Shown piece after piece: positions 8,090 to 16,900 of a stretch of 64,000 bases of DNA. Each line of letters begins with the position of its first letter. Position 1 is the stretch's first letter. A program made the translations under genes and the position numbers. A model generated the notes under the pieces. That model made no database searches and was not told the origin of the DNA. It saw nothing but the letters and a program-made list of their open reading frames with translations. This DNA is from Gaetbulibacter saemankumensis DSM 17032 (GTDB lineage Bacteria; Bacteroidota; Bacteroidia; Flavobacteriales; Flavobacteriaceae). The stretch is taken from assembly GCF_000425645.1 (NCBI RefSeq), contig NZ_KE384430.1:248001-312000 (forward strand), in the 5' to 3' direction.

Positions 8090-8827
8090 TTATTCTGTAA
8101 ATTGCTTCTCTAACTTAACTGCTTGTGGAAATAAAATATTATTCTCTAAATGAATATGCAGGTGTAAATCCTGTTCAAACTCTTCCAGCATGGCATAGGT
8201 TACTCTGAAGGTATTGCAAGCATCTGCTGGTGGATTATAATTATTAGTTAATGCGGCAATCTCTCTAAAACGCACACCTTCATTATCATGCTCATGCTTC
8301 ATCATTTGAATAGGATTTTCTACTGTTCCGAATTGAGGCACCTCTATTGCTTCATGACTAAACGTAGCTGCGACCATTTTTTTCACAAAAGGAAATAATA
8401 CAAGTTCCTCTTTTTTCATATGTACTGCCAACTCTCCTGCCGATGCTGTAAACAGTTTATTTATTTCAAATAATTCCGGATGTCTCTCCCCATGTACCCT
8501 GCAAAGTTTCTCTAAAAATTGTGACAATACTGGTATTTTGGCCTCTACATACCTATGATGTTTTTTTTCAATATAGTCTATTAACAAGTCCAGTGGCCAA
8601 GACTTATAATCGATAGTTTGATCTGGCTTAGAGTTTAAAACAGCTTCTAAACTATCTAATATATCATTTTCATCAATCCCATTTTTTTTGCATACTTCTT
8701 CAATTGTTCTATGACCTCTACAGCAAAAATCGATGCCATAATTTACAAATACTGCAGCAGTCCTAAAATCGTCTGCTACAAATTCCCCTACTTGTTTTTG
8801 GGCATTATTAATATTTAGTATTTTCAT
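8090..8827 (-). CDS. ric: Iron-sulfur cluster repair di-iron protein (ScdA/YtfE/RIC)
   Basis: A 245-residue protein. The N-terminal DUF542 part has the CC pair (GIDFCCRGH), and the C-terminal hemerythrin-like four-helix bundle has His/Glu ligands in HHRYVEAKIP, HGERH, HMKKEEL, KHEHDNEG and HLHIHLENN. RIC proteins repair iron-sulfur clusters damaged by nitric oxide or oxidants and help release NO. It lies 48 nt downstream of an Rrf2-type regulator on the same strand and near the nos genes, in keeping with protection against NO made during nitrogen-oxide respiration. Full length for the family. Confidence 0.93.
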   Translation of the reverse strand: MKILNINNAQKQVGEFVADDFRTAAVFVNYGIDFCCRGHRTIEEVCKKNGIDENDILDSLEAVLNSKPDQTIDYKSWPLDLLIDYIEKKHHRYVEAKIPVLSQFLEKLCRVHGERHPELFEINKLFTASAGELAVHMKKEELVLFPFVKKMVAATFSHEAIEVPQFGTVENPIQMMKHEHDNEGVRFREIAALTNNYNPPADACNTFRVTYAMLEEFEQDLHLHIHLENNILFPQAVKLEKQFTE

Positions 8828-8838
8828 AATTAATTTTA

Positions 8839-8860
8839 TTTCGGATAATTCTATCCTATT
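8839..8860 (-). promoter_or_regulatory. Candidate Rrf2 operator before ric
   Basis: On the minus strand AATAGGATA, a 4-nt spacer, then TATCCGAAA form an imperfect palindrome with TAGGATA as the left half-site. The same half-site and spacing occur in the rrf2 promoter palindrome at 9346-9381. Confidence 0.45.
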
Positions 8861-8875
8861 TATTAGTAAATTTTT

Positions 8876-9310
8876 TTAAACCTTTAAAAATGATAATCCT
8901 GACTTTATATTTAATGCCAGTTCTTCTAAACTAGTATTTTCTAACATATATTTTAATTCTTCTCTTACGCGCTTAAATTTATCATGTACTGGACAGGGAT
9001 GATTTTCGTTACATTGATTTAAGCCTAAACCACATCCTTTATAGATAGTATCACCATCAATAGCATTCACAATTTGAGATAGTTTAATACGACCAATTTT
9101 TTCTTTTGGTATTTCAAAACCACCATATGCTCCTTTAACAGAAAAAACAATATCGTGCTTTACTAAGGCTTGTAATATTTTGGCCGTAAATGCCTTAGGA
9201 GAATCTATTTCAAGCGCAATTGCCTTAGGCGTAACTCGATTTCCTTCATAGGATTGGGTTGCGATATAAATTGCCGCCTTAATACCATACTCACATGCTT
9301 TAGAAAACAT
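8876..9310 (-). CDS. Rrf2-family regulator with three cysteines (NsrR-like)
   Basis: A 144-residue regulator with an N-terminal winged helix (FSKACEYGIKAAIYIA ... GAYGGFEIPKE), a dimer helix, and Cys93, Cys100 and Cys106 (GCGLGLNQC, HPCP), the positions that bind the iron-sulfur cluster in NsrR/IscR-type proteins. Such proteins lose DNA binding when NO attacks the cluster. It is followed by ric, a typical NsrR-type target, so NO sensing is the best guess; iron-sulfur status sensing is the alternative. Its promoter has a 36-bp inverted repeat over the -33 region, which fits autorepression. Confidence 0.88.
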   Translation of the reverse strand: MFSKACEYGIKAAIYIATQSYEGNRVTPKAIALEIDSPKAFTAKILQALVKHDIVFSVKGAYGGFEIPKEKIGRIKLSQIVNAIDGDTIYKGCGLGLNQCNENHPCPVHDKFKRVREELKYMLENTSLEELALNIKSGLSFLKV

Positions 9311-9331
9311 AAACTCCTATTAATTGAATTA

Positions 9332-9363
9332 CAAAAGTACAAATTAAAATCAATTAAGACAAA
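9332..9363 (-). promoter_or_regulatory. Promoter of the rrf2-ric unit
   Basis: On the minus strand TTTG (9360-9363) and TACTTTTG (9332-9339) are separated by 20 nt. The -7 element matches TAnnTTTG exactly and the spacing is that expected for Bacteroidota promoters. Confidence 0.65.
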
Positions 9364-9381
9364 AATATCCTAATTGATTTT
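9346..9381. promoter_or_regulatory. 36-bp inverted repeat, candidate Rrf2 autoregulatory operator
   Basis: Two 16-nt arms with two mismatches flank a 4-nt centre. The outer 11 bases of each arm (AAAATCAATTA and its complement) match perfectly. It covers the -33 element of the rrf2 promoter and runs into the last codon of the neighbouring gene. Confidence 0.55.
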
Positions 9382-9727
9382 AATAATTATTTTTATACCA
9401 CACTTTCTGCCATTCCCGTTTAAGTATCAAGAAAGCAACTTCTTCAGATAATTTAAGCGTATCACTCCCATCTAAAGTTTTAATTTGACGCTCGGAAACA
9501 TCAGTAATATAAAGCAAATTTAAATAATCACTAAACTTATGTTGTATTAAATTATAAATAGTCTCATGTAACCGTAGTTGGAGGCTTGATGGCAAAATAG
9601 ACTCATGAAAATCTAAATTTATATTTGCCAGCAAAAAGTCTTTATTTAATTGTTTTATTAATTTATCATAAAGATCAAATTTATTTACCTCTTCAACCAA
9701 TGCCTCAAAACTTACTGGTAGTTGCAT
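9380..9727 (-). CDS. Conserved hypothetical protein coupled to polyprenyl synthase
   Basis: A 115-residue, mostly alpha-helical, soluble protein with no signal and no motif I recognise. Its ATG shares one base with the stop codon of the polyprenyl diphosphate synthase gene (TAATG), so translation is coupled and a related role is likely. Short conserved proteins of this kind follow prenyl synthase genes in Flavobacteriaceae, but I cannot name a function. Confidence 0.7.
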   Translation of the reverse strand: MQLPVSFEALVEEVNKFDLYDKLIKQLNKDFLLANINLDFHESILPSSLQLRLHETIYNLIQHKFSDYLNLLYITDVSERQIKTLDGSDTLKLSEEVAFLILKREWQKVWYKNNY

Positions 9728-10701
9728 TACACATTTCTATTCATTAAACTATTACCAAAATCTCGCAATAAGACCTTTTTATCGTCGGTGATATCCAAAT
9801 CATCTAACACTTGAAACGCTTTATTTGTATAGTCAACAATAGCAACTTTAGTAGCTTCGGCAGCTCCAGACGAAACAAATAGTTCTTTTACGGTTTTAAC
9901 CTTTTCTGAAGCATCCACAACATCTATACTAAACAAATGCTGAAGCTCCAACACTTCGCTATCATTAAGAAACTCTTGAGCTTTCAAATACAAATAAGTC
10001 TTCTTATTTTCAATAATGTCTCCTCCCACTTGTTTTCCGAAGGTTTTAGGATCCCCAAAAGCATCTAAATAATCGTCCTGTAATTGAAAAGCAATACCTA
10101 AATTTTTTCCGAAATGATAAATTAATTCCTGATCCTTAGCACTCGCCTTAGCTACAATGGCTCCCATTTGCATAGCAGCACCAACTAAAACCGCTGTTTT
10201 ATACTCGATCATTTTTAGGTATTCTGCAATAGTAACATCATCACGAGTTTCAAAATCTACATCATATTGCTGACCTTCACAGACCTTTAAAGCCGTTCTA
10301 CTAAATAATTTTGCAAGCTCCTGAAAGGTATAAGCATCATAATTCTCGAAAAGTTGATACGCCATAATGAGCATGGCATCACCAGAAAGAATCCCTGTAT
10401 TTACATCCCACTTTTCATGTACAGTTTCTTTACCTCTTCTCAAAGGTGCATCATCCATAATATCGTCATGAACCAAAGAAAAGTTATGAAACACCTCAAT
10501 ACTTAAGGCCGCATTAAGTGCATGTTTATATTCAGAATTAAAAATATCTGCAGTCATTAAAGTTAAAACTGGCCTGAGTCTTTTACCTCCTAAACCCAAT
10601 ATATAATTTATCGGTGCATACAGGTTTTCAGGTTCTTTACGGGTTACATAAGCTTCTAGATATGTAACAAATTCCTCTTGATAATTTTCTATTGAAAGCA
10701 T
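9727..10701 (-). CDS. Polyprenyl (farnesyl/geranylgeranyl-type) diphosphate synthase
   Basis: A 324-residue trans-prenyltransferase that condenses isopentenyl diphosphate onto an allylic diphosphate. The first Asp-rich motif DDIMDD (residues 79-84, after FHNFSLVH) and the second QDDYLDAFGDP are both intact, as is the GGKRLRP substrate motif (residues 38-44). An aromatic residue (Phe74) stands five positions before the first Asp motif, which in this family tends to limit chain length to C15-C20. A longer menaquinone side-chain product cannot be excluded. The substrate supply (dxs) lies at 29303 in this window. Confidence 0.9.
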   Translation of the reverse strand: MLSIENYQEEFVTYLEAYVTRKEPENLYAPINYILGLGGKRLRPVLTLMTADIFNSEYKHALNAALSIEVFHNFSLVHDDIMDDAPLRRGKETVHEKWDVNTGILSGDAMLIMAYQLFENYDAYTFQELAKLFSRTALKVCEGQQYDVDFETRDDVTIAEYLKMIEYKTAVLVGAAMQMGAIVAKASAKDQELIYHFGKNLGIAFQLQDDYLDAFGDPKTFGKQVGGDIIENKKTYLYLKAQEFLNDSEVLELQHLFSIDVVDASEKVKTVKELFVSSGAAEATKVAIVDYTNKAFQVLDDLDITDDKKVLLRDFGNSLMNRNV

Positions 10702-10705
10702 GAAA

Positions 10706-10713
10706 CAAAAATA
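10706..10713 (-). promoter_or_regulatory. -7 element of the polyprenyl synthase promoter
   Basis: On the minus strand TATTTTTG, an exact TAnnTTTG match, ends 4 nt before the ATG at 10701, predicting a leaderless transcript. No convincing -33 TTTG was seen. Confidence 0.45.
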
Positions 10714-10775
10714 AATTAAATACCCGTACTAAAAAGAAGGAATAAAAGTTTCATGTTAAAAAATTGTAAAACTTA

Positions 10776-10803
10776 GGAAACTTTTTTTGTATTTAAAGTT
10801 TCC
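10776..10803. promoter_or_regulatory. TetR operator over the tetR promoter
   Basis: A 28-bp perfect palindrome with arms GGAAACTTT (10776-10784) and AAAGTTTCC (10795-10803) and a 10-nt centre. It overlaps the -33 TTTG and the spacer of the tetR promoter. A third half-site, AAAGTTTC, starts near 10746. Confidence 0.75.
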
Positions 10804-10816
10804 TGATTTACATTTG
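10786..10816 (+). promoter_or_regulatory. Promoter of tetR and the efflux operon
   Basis: TTTG (10786-10789), 19 nt, then TACATTTG (10809-10816): exact -33 and -7 elements. The predicted transcript start near 10823 lies 3 nt before the ATG at 10826, which decides the start codon. Confidence 0.75.
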
Positions 10817-10825
10817 CAGCATATT

Positions 10826-11431
10826 ATGAGAGCAAAAATTATTGAAAAAGCTTCCGACATGTTCTTAACTCTTGGTGCTAAAAGTGTTACAATGGATGAT
10901 ATTGCCAATGAATTAGGTATATCTAAAAAAACCATATACGTTCATTTCAAGAATAAAACAAAATTAGTAGAAGCCGTCGTATTTGAAGTATTTGAAACTG
11001 TATGTAACGGCATAGATTGCGTTTGCAATACGGCCGAAAACCCTATAGAAGAACTTTACCAGATTAAAGTACTTGTAATGGAATACCTACACAAAAAGAA
11101 GGCGTCTCCACAATATCAGCTAAAAAAATACTATCCGGACATTTATAGACGATTAAATCTTAAACAGTTCGAGAAAATGCACGTATCTATTAGGGAAAGT
11201 TTACAAAAAGGAATTAACATGGGACTTTTTAGACCTGACTTAGACGTTGATTTAGTTTCCCGATTTTACTTTAATGGTATGTCAGGAATAAGAGATTCCG
11301 ACTATTTCCCTCATGAAATATTTAACATGGAATATCTTATGGAAAGTTTCTTAGAATATCACCTCCGTGCTATTACTACGGAAAAAGGCTTACACATATT
11401 AAACGAACATCTTACATCAAATCAATCATAA
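10826..11431 (+). CDS. TetR-family repressor of the adjacent RND efflux operon
   Basis: A 201-residue regulator with an N-terminal helix-turn-helix (ASDMFLTLGAKSVTMDDIAN then ISKKTIYVHFKNK) and a variable all-helical ligand domain. I place the start at 10826 because the promoter -7 element lies just upstream; an in-frame ATG at 10787 falls inside the promoter. It is followed after 3 nt by the TolC-like gene and shares its promoter with the efflux genes. A palindrome over the promoter is its probable operator, so it likely represses itself and the pump until a toxic ligand binds. The ligand is unknown. Confidence 0.9.
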   Translation: MRAKIIEKASDMFLTLGAKSVTMDDIANELGISKKTIYVHFKNKTKLVEAVVFEVFETVCNGIDCVCNTAENPIEELYQIKVLVMEYLHKKKASPQYQLKKYYPDIYRRLNLKQFEKMHVSIRESLQKGINMGLFRPDLDVDLVSRFYFNGMSGIRDSDYFPHEIFNMEYLMESFLEYHLRAITTEKGLHILNEHLTSNQS

Positions 11432-11434
11432 AAC

Positions 11435-12775
11435 ATGAAACACAAACTAATTTTACTGTTTAGTTTATTACTATCAATCTATGGATACTCCCAGGAAAAC
11501 TCACAAAGTTTTTCATTACAAGAGGCCATCGATTTTGCATTAGAGAATAATCGAATTGCAAAAAATGCGGCTCGCGATATTGAAGCCGCGAAAAAACAAA
11601 AATGGGAGACTACCGCTACAGGTCTTCCTCAAATTAGCGCATCCATAGATTACCAAAATTTCTTAAAACAGCAGGTATCATTAATACCTGCAGAATTTTT
11701 TGGTGGTAACCCTGGAGAATTTCAAGAAGTAATTTTCGGCACAGAACAAAGTATTATGGCTACCGCTACATTGCGACAAAAAGTTTTTGATGGCTCATAT
11801 ATTGTAGGGCTGCAGTCTGCTAAAGTGTTTTTAGAAATTTCAAAAAATGCCAAAGAAAAAACAGATCTTGAGGTTAGAAAAGCTGTCATAGAAGCCTATG
11901 GCAATGTACTCTTGGGAGAAGAAAGTGTTAATATTTTAGAACGCAATGCAGCTACACTTGAAAAAAACCTGAATGAAACGACTAAACTTTTCGAAAATGG
12001 TCTGGAAGAACAAGAAAGTGTGGAGCAGCTTCAAATTACTTTATCAAGTATTCTAAGTGATCTTAACAACCTAACACGCTTAAGAGACTTAGCCTATAAA
12101 ATGCTGAACATCTCGCTCGGATTAGACATTAACACACCAATTGTTTTAAGCGATAATCTAGAAACTCTATCGAAACAAAATATGTCGCTGGAATTGTTAA
12201 CAGCCGATGAAACTATAGAAAATACAATCGACTATCAAATAGCAGAAAACGATATGTTTTCTAAAGAACTATTATTGAAGTTAGAACGAAGCAAAGCCTT
12301 ACCAACGCTTGATGCATTTCTTAACGGAGGATATTCCGGATTTGGTAATGAATTTAATTTTGCTCAAAAGGAACAAAAATGGTTCGGCTCTTCGCTATTC
12401 GGCGTAAGCTTAAACATACCTATTTTTAGTTCCCTACAACGAAGTGCTGCTTCGCAACGCGCTAAAATTAATTTAGACAAAGCACAGGACAATTTAACAC
12501 AAAGAGAACAAGAAATTAAACTGGAAATCGCTTCGGCAAAAAGCAATTATCAATTTGCTATCGAAGACTACGAAAACAAAAAACAAAACCTCAATCTTGC
12601 CGAACGCATTCAAACAAAAAATGAAACCAAGTTTTTTGAAGGTATTGGCTCTAGTTTCGAATTACGTCAGGCCCAAACACAACTTTATACTGCCCAACGA
12701 GAATATTTAGAAGCCATGATAAGTGTTTTAAACAACAAGGCGGCTTTAGAAACCATTTTAAATACGGTTAATTAA
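11435..12775 (+). CDS. TolC-family outer-membrane efflux protein
   Basis: A 446-residue protein with a Sec signal (MKHKLILLFSLLLSIYGYSQ) and two OEP repeats rich in Gln, Ala and Asn that form long coiled helices (for example SLQEAIDFALENNRIAKNAARDIEAA). It forms the outer-membrane channel of the tripartite pump with the next two genes. It is 3 nt downstream of tetR and 12 nt upstream of the adaptor gene. Length and repeat structure are normal for the family. Confidence 0.92.
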   Translation: MKHKLILLFSLLLSIYGYSQENSQSFSLQEAIDFALENNRIAKNAARDIEAAKKQKWETTATGLPQISASIDYQNFLKQQVSLIPAEFFGGNPGEFQEVIFGTEQSIMATATLRQKVFDGSYIVGLQSAKVFLEISKNAKEKTDLEVRKAVIEAYGNVLLGEESVNILERNAATLEKNLNETTKLFENGLEEQESVEQLQITLSSILSDLNNLTRLRDLAYKMLNISLGLDINTPIVLSDNLETLSKQNMSLELLTADETIENTIDYQIAENDMFSKELLLKLERSKALPTLDAFLNGGYSGFGNEFNFAQKEQKWFGSSLFGVSLNIPIFSSLQRSAASQRAKINLDKAQDNLTQREQEIKLEIASAKSNYQFAIEDYENKKQNLNLAERIQTKNETKFFEGIGSSFELRQAQTQLYTAQREYLEAMISVLNNKAALETILNTVN

Positions 12776-12787
12776 TCAACAAAAAAT

Positions 12788-13966
12788 ATGAAAATGAAAT
12801 ACATATATACACTAACACTTACATCCCTTTTATTCATTGCCTGTGGAGGCGAAAAGAAAAGAAATTCCGTTGAAAAAGTTTTAGAAAGCAACGACTTAAC
12901 AATCATCCGTGCAAAACGCAGTGAGCTGGTTAATGAGCATGAAATTATAAATTCTAAAATCAAACTTCTGGATGAAGCTATTTCAAAACTGGATACAATA
13001 AAACACGTCCCTCTAATTACTACGTTTACTGCCAAAACAGAAGTTTTTAATCACACCTTAGAAATTCAAGGAAATGTAACTACTAAAAACTTATTAGTGA
13101 TTACACCAGAATATAATGGCATATTAACAAAGGTCTATGTTAAAGAAGGGCAAAAAGTAAGTAAAGGACAATTACTCGCTAAAATTGACGATGGTGGTTT
13201 AAGTCAGCAATTAGCCCAACTTAAAATTCAAACAGATTTAGCTAAAACCACCTTCGAACGCCAAAAAAAATTATGGGACCAAAATATAGGAAGTGAAATC
13301 CAATATTTACAAGCGAAATCTACTTACGAATCGCAGGTGGAAGCCATTAATCAGTTAAAGCAACAGCTTGACAAGACTGAAGTGAGAGCGCCCTTCGATG
13401 GCACTATTGATGATGTAATGACCGAACAAGGCAATGTTGTAGCGGCTGGACAATCTCAACTTATGAGGCTAGTTAGTCTAAAAGACATGTATATTGAAAC
13501 CGATATACCGGAAAGATATATAGCCAATGTTACTAATGGAAAAAGCGTAACGGTCGAAATTCCTGTCTTAGGTATGACGATAGATACTAAAGTGCGTCAA
13601 ACAAGTAATTTTATAAATCCAGCCAACCGTACCTTTAAAGTGGAAATAGCAATTCCAAATAAAGATCAATCTATAAAGCCTAACTTAACGGCAAGACTTA
13701 AAATTAACGATTACACAAACGAAAATGCCTTGTTAATTCCACAAAGTATCATTTCAGAAAATGCTAACGGCGAACAATACGTTTATGTTATTTCAAATAA
13801 AAACAACAAAAATATTGGTATTGCCAACCGCGTCATTATTAAAACAGGAAAAACCCAAGGCGATGTCATTGAAGTTTTAGAAGGTATTGAGGATGGCACT
13901 GAAATTGTACAAGAAGGAGCACGTAGCGTTAAAGACGGTCAGTCTGTAGAAGTAATTAACTATTAA
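12788..13966 (+). CDS. RND efflux periplasmic adaptor (membrane fusion protein), lipoprotein
   Basis: A 392-residue adaptor with lipobox LFIAC (MKMKYIYTLTLTSLLFIAC) anchoring it to a membrane. A coiled-coil (residues about 30-70) precedes the lipoyl half-motifs (GILTKVYVKEGQKVSKGQLLAKID and TEVRAPFDGTIDD, given here as landmarks), the alpha-hairpin between them, and a C-terminal beta-barrel and membrane-proximal domain. It links the AcrB-like pump to the TolC-like channel. It lies 13 nt before the pump gene. Confidence 0.92.
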   Translation: MKMKYIYTLTLTSLLFIACGGEKKRNSVEKVLESNDLTIIRAKRSELVNEHEIINSKIKLLDEAISKLDTIKHVPLITTFTAKTEVFNHTLEIQGNVTTKNLLVITPEYNGILTKVYVKEGQKVSKGQLLAKIDDGGLSQQLAQLKIQTDLAKTTFERQKKLWDQNIGSEIQYLQAKSTYESQVEAINQLKQQLDKTEVRAPFDGTIDDVMTEQGNVVAAGQSQLMRLVSLKDMYIETDIPERYIANVTNGKSVTVEIPVLGMTIDTKVRQTSNFINPANRTFKVEIAIPNKDQSIKPNLTARLKINDYTNENALLIPQSIISENANGEQYVYVISNKNNKNIGIANRVIIKTGKTQGDVIEVLEGIEDGTEIVQEGARSVKDGQSVEVINY

Positions 13967-13979
13967 ACCAAAAAACACA

Positions 13980-16900
13980 ATGACTAAAAACAAAAAGAAA
14001 GTCTATAAGGAATTTGGTTTATCCACTTGGGCGATAAACAATAAGACTACCATGTACGTGCTTATTGCAGTTATGTTCTATTTAGGCGTTTCTGCCTTTT
14101 TCGACATGCCACGAGAAAACTTCCCTGAAGTTAATGAAACCAAAATTTACGTGAGTTCTTTATTCCCGGGAAATACGGCTGAAGATATTGAAAAACTAAT
14201 CACCGACCCTCTTGAAGATCGCTTGAAAACAGTAAGTAATGTGGTTGAAATTACCTCAACATCACAGGAAGATTACGGTATGTTAGTGGTAGAGTTCGAC
14301 GAAAATATTACTGTAGAACAAGCTAAACAAAAGGTGAAAGACGAAATCGATCAGGAAACATCAAGCGAAGATTGGCCCACTTTTAACGGTGCCAAAGTAG
14401 AACCAGATGTTTTTGAATTGAGTCTATCTGAAGAAATGCCAATTCTTAACATTAATATTTCAGGCGATTATCCTATTGAAAAATTAAAGCAATATGGTGA
14501 ACATCTTCAAGATGAAATTGAAGATCTTTTGGAAATTAAAAAAGTGGATATTCGTGGTGCTCAAGAAAAAGAAGTTGAAGTTGCTGTAGATATCTATAAA
14601 ATGATGGCTGCCAAAGTTACCTTCAACGATATTATAAACACCATTAACAATGGCAACATGACCATGTCTGCCGGAAATTTAAAAGCTAGTGGGCAGCGTA
14701 GAACTATTCGTATTATTGGTGAAATTGAAAAACCATCAGAGCTTGAAAATTTTGTAGTTAAATCGGAAAAAGGAGATGCTATTTACCTTAAAGACGTTGC
14801 AACAGTAAAATTTAAAGAAGAAGACAAAACTACATTTGCTCGTGAATTTGGCGAACCGGTAGTTATGCTAGACGTTAAAAAACGTGCTGGAAAAAATATG
14901 GTTGCGGCTGCAGAACAAATTCAGGTTATCGTTAAGGATGCTGTAAATAATGTATTCCCTGCCGATTTAAAAGTAACCATTACTAACGACCAATCTGAAA
15001 AAACAATTGGTCAGGTAGACGACTTGGTAAATAACATTATCTTCGGAGTACTTCTAGTAGTTACGGTATTAATGTTCTTCTTAGGGTTTAAAAATGCCAT
15101 TTTTGTAGGGTTCGCTATTCCTATGTCTATGTTTATGTCGCTTACCATTCTTGATGGTTTAGGCTACAGTTTAAATACCATGGTGCTTTTTGGTTTAATC
15201 ATGGGACTTGGAATGTTAGTAGATAATGGTATTGTGGTTGTTGAAAACGTTTATCGCCTAATGGACGAAGAAGGCATGAGTCGATTGCGCGCCGCAAAAG
15301 AAGGAATTGGAGAAATTGCCTTTCCTATTATCATTTCAACGGCAACTACGGTGGCCGCGTTTATTCCTCTAGGATTATGGCCTGGTATTATGGGGGAATT
15401 CATGATGATATTACCCATTACCTTGTCTGTAGTATTAGGTTCTTCATTGTTTGTTGCTATATTCTTTAACTCCGTTCTGGTATCACAATTTATGAATACC
15501 GAAGATAAAGATATGCCTTTAAAACGAATTGTTAGAATGACCATTATTATGGCGGCAATTGGTTTATTAATTGTCTTTGTAGGAGGAGCCTACCGAGGGC
15601 TAGGAACTTTAATGATTGTTACGGCTATTTTACTGTGGATTTACCGTTTGTTTTTGCGTAAATGGGCTAACAATTTCCAGACAAAAACCCTAGTAAAATT
15701 AGAACGTTGGTATGAAGAACAATTACGTTGGGCACTTTCTGGTAAAATGCCCTATGTTATAAGCATCGGAACTTTTCTACTTCTAATCTTATCGTTTGTG
15801 GCATTTGGATGGTCTTTAAATGAAAAACGTACTAAAGTCGAGTTTTTTCCCGACAATAAGCCAAATCAGATTATTGTCTATATAGAATATCCACAAGGCA
15901 CAGCTATTGAAAAAACTAATGCCATTACCAAGGAAATAGAAAAACGCGTTTATAAAGTATTAGATGACAACCATTACAAAGATGGCGATTATAACTTTAT
16001 GGTTGAAAGTGCGGTGTCTCAGGTAGGTGAAGGGGCTGGAAACCCACAAACTGAAGGTGGATCGACAGCAGAAATGCCACATAAGGCAAAAATAACTGCA
16101 TCGATGCGCGAGTATAAATATCGTCGTGGTGAAGATAGCGAACTATTGCGCCAAAAAGTACAGGAGGATTTAGTGGGCATTTTCCCAGGGGTATTAATCT
16201 CTGTTGAAAAAGATGCAAACGGACCACCTGCAGGGCCTCCCATTAATATTGAAATTGAAGGTGATGATTATAATGAACTCATTGCTACCGCAGAAAACAT
16301 GCGTGAATTTATCAATACAAAAAACATTCCTGGTATCGATGAACTTAAAATTGATGTAAATAAAGATAAACCATCCATGAAGGTGGTTATCGATAGAAAA
16401 AAAGCGGGTGAATTAGGGATTAGTGCTGCACAGATTGGTCAACAATTACGTAATTCCATTTTCGGATCTAAAGCAGGAATCTATAAAGAAGATGGTGATG
16501 ATTATGATATTTATGTACGCTTTAACCAAGCAAACAGATACAATACCAGTGCCTTATTCAATCAGAATATTACCTTTAGGACGAATACCGGTGAATTAAA
16601 GGAAATTCCGGTATCAGCCATAACCACGCACGAGAACAATTCCGGATTCAGTGCAATAAAACATAAAGACACTAAACGCGTAGTTACCGTATATTCGGCA
16701 TTATCACCCGGTTATACAGATGCTGGAGCCATTGTATCTCAAATTCAAAATGAAATGAAGGGCTATGAAGACTTGCCTGAGAATATAAAAATAGATTACA
16801 CTGGACAAATTGAAGAGCAAAACAAACAGATGAAATTCTTAATGGGAGCCTTCTTTACTGGCCTTGGTTTAATTTTCTTCATTTTAATATTTCAGTTTAA

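Noticed and set aside
10787-10825. ATG at 10787 as the tetR start
   Set aside because: It overlaps the -33 and -7 elements and operator, upstream of the predicted transcript start.
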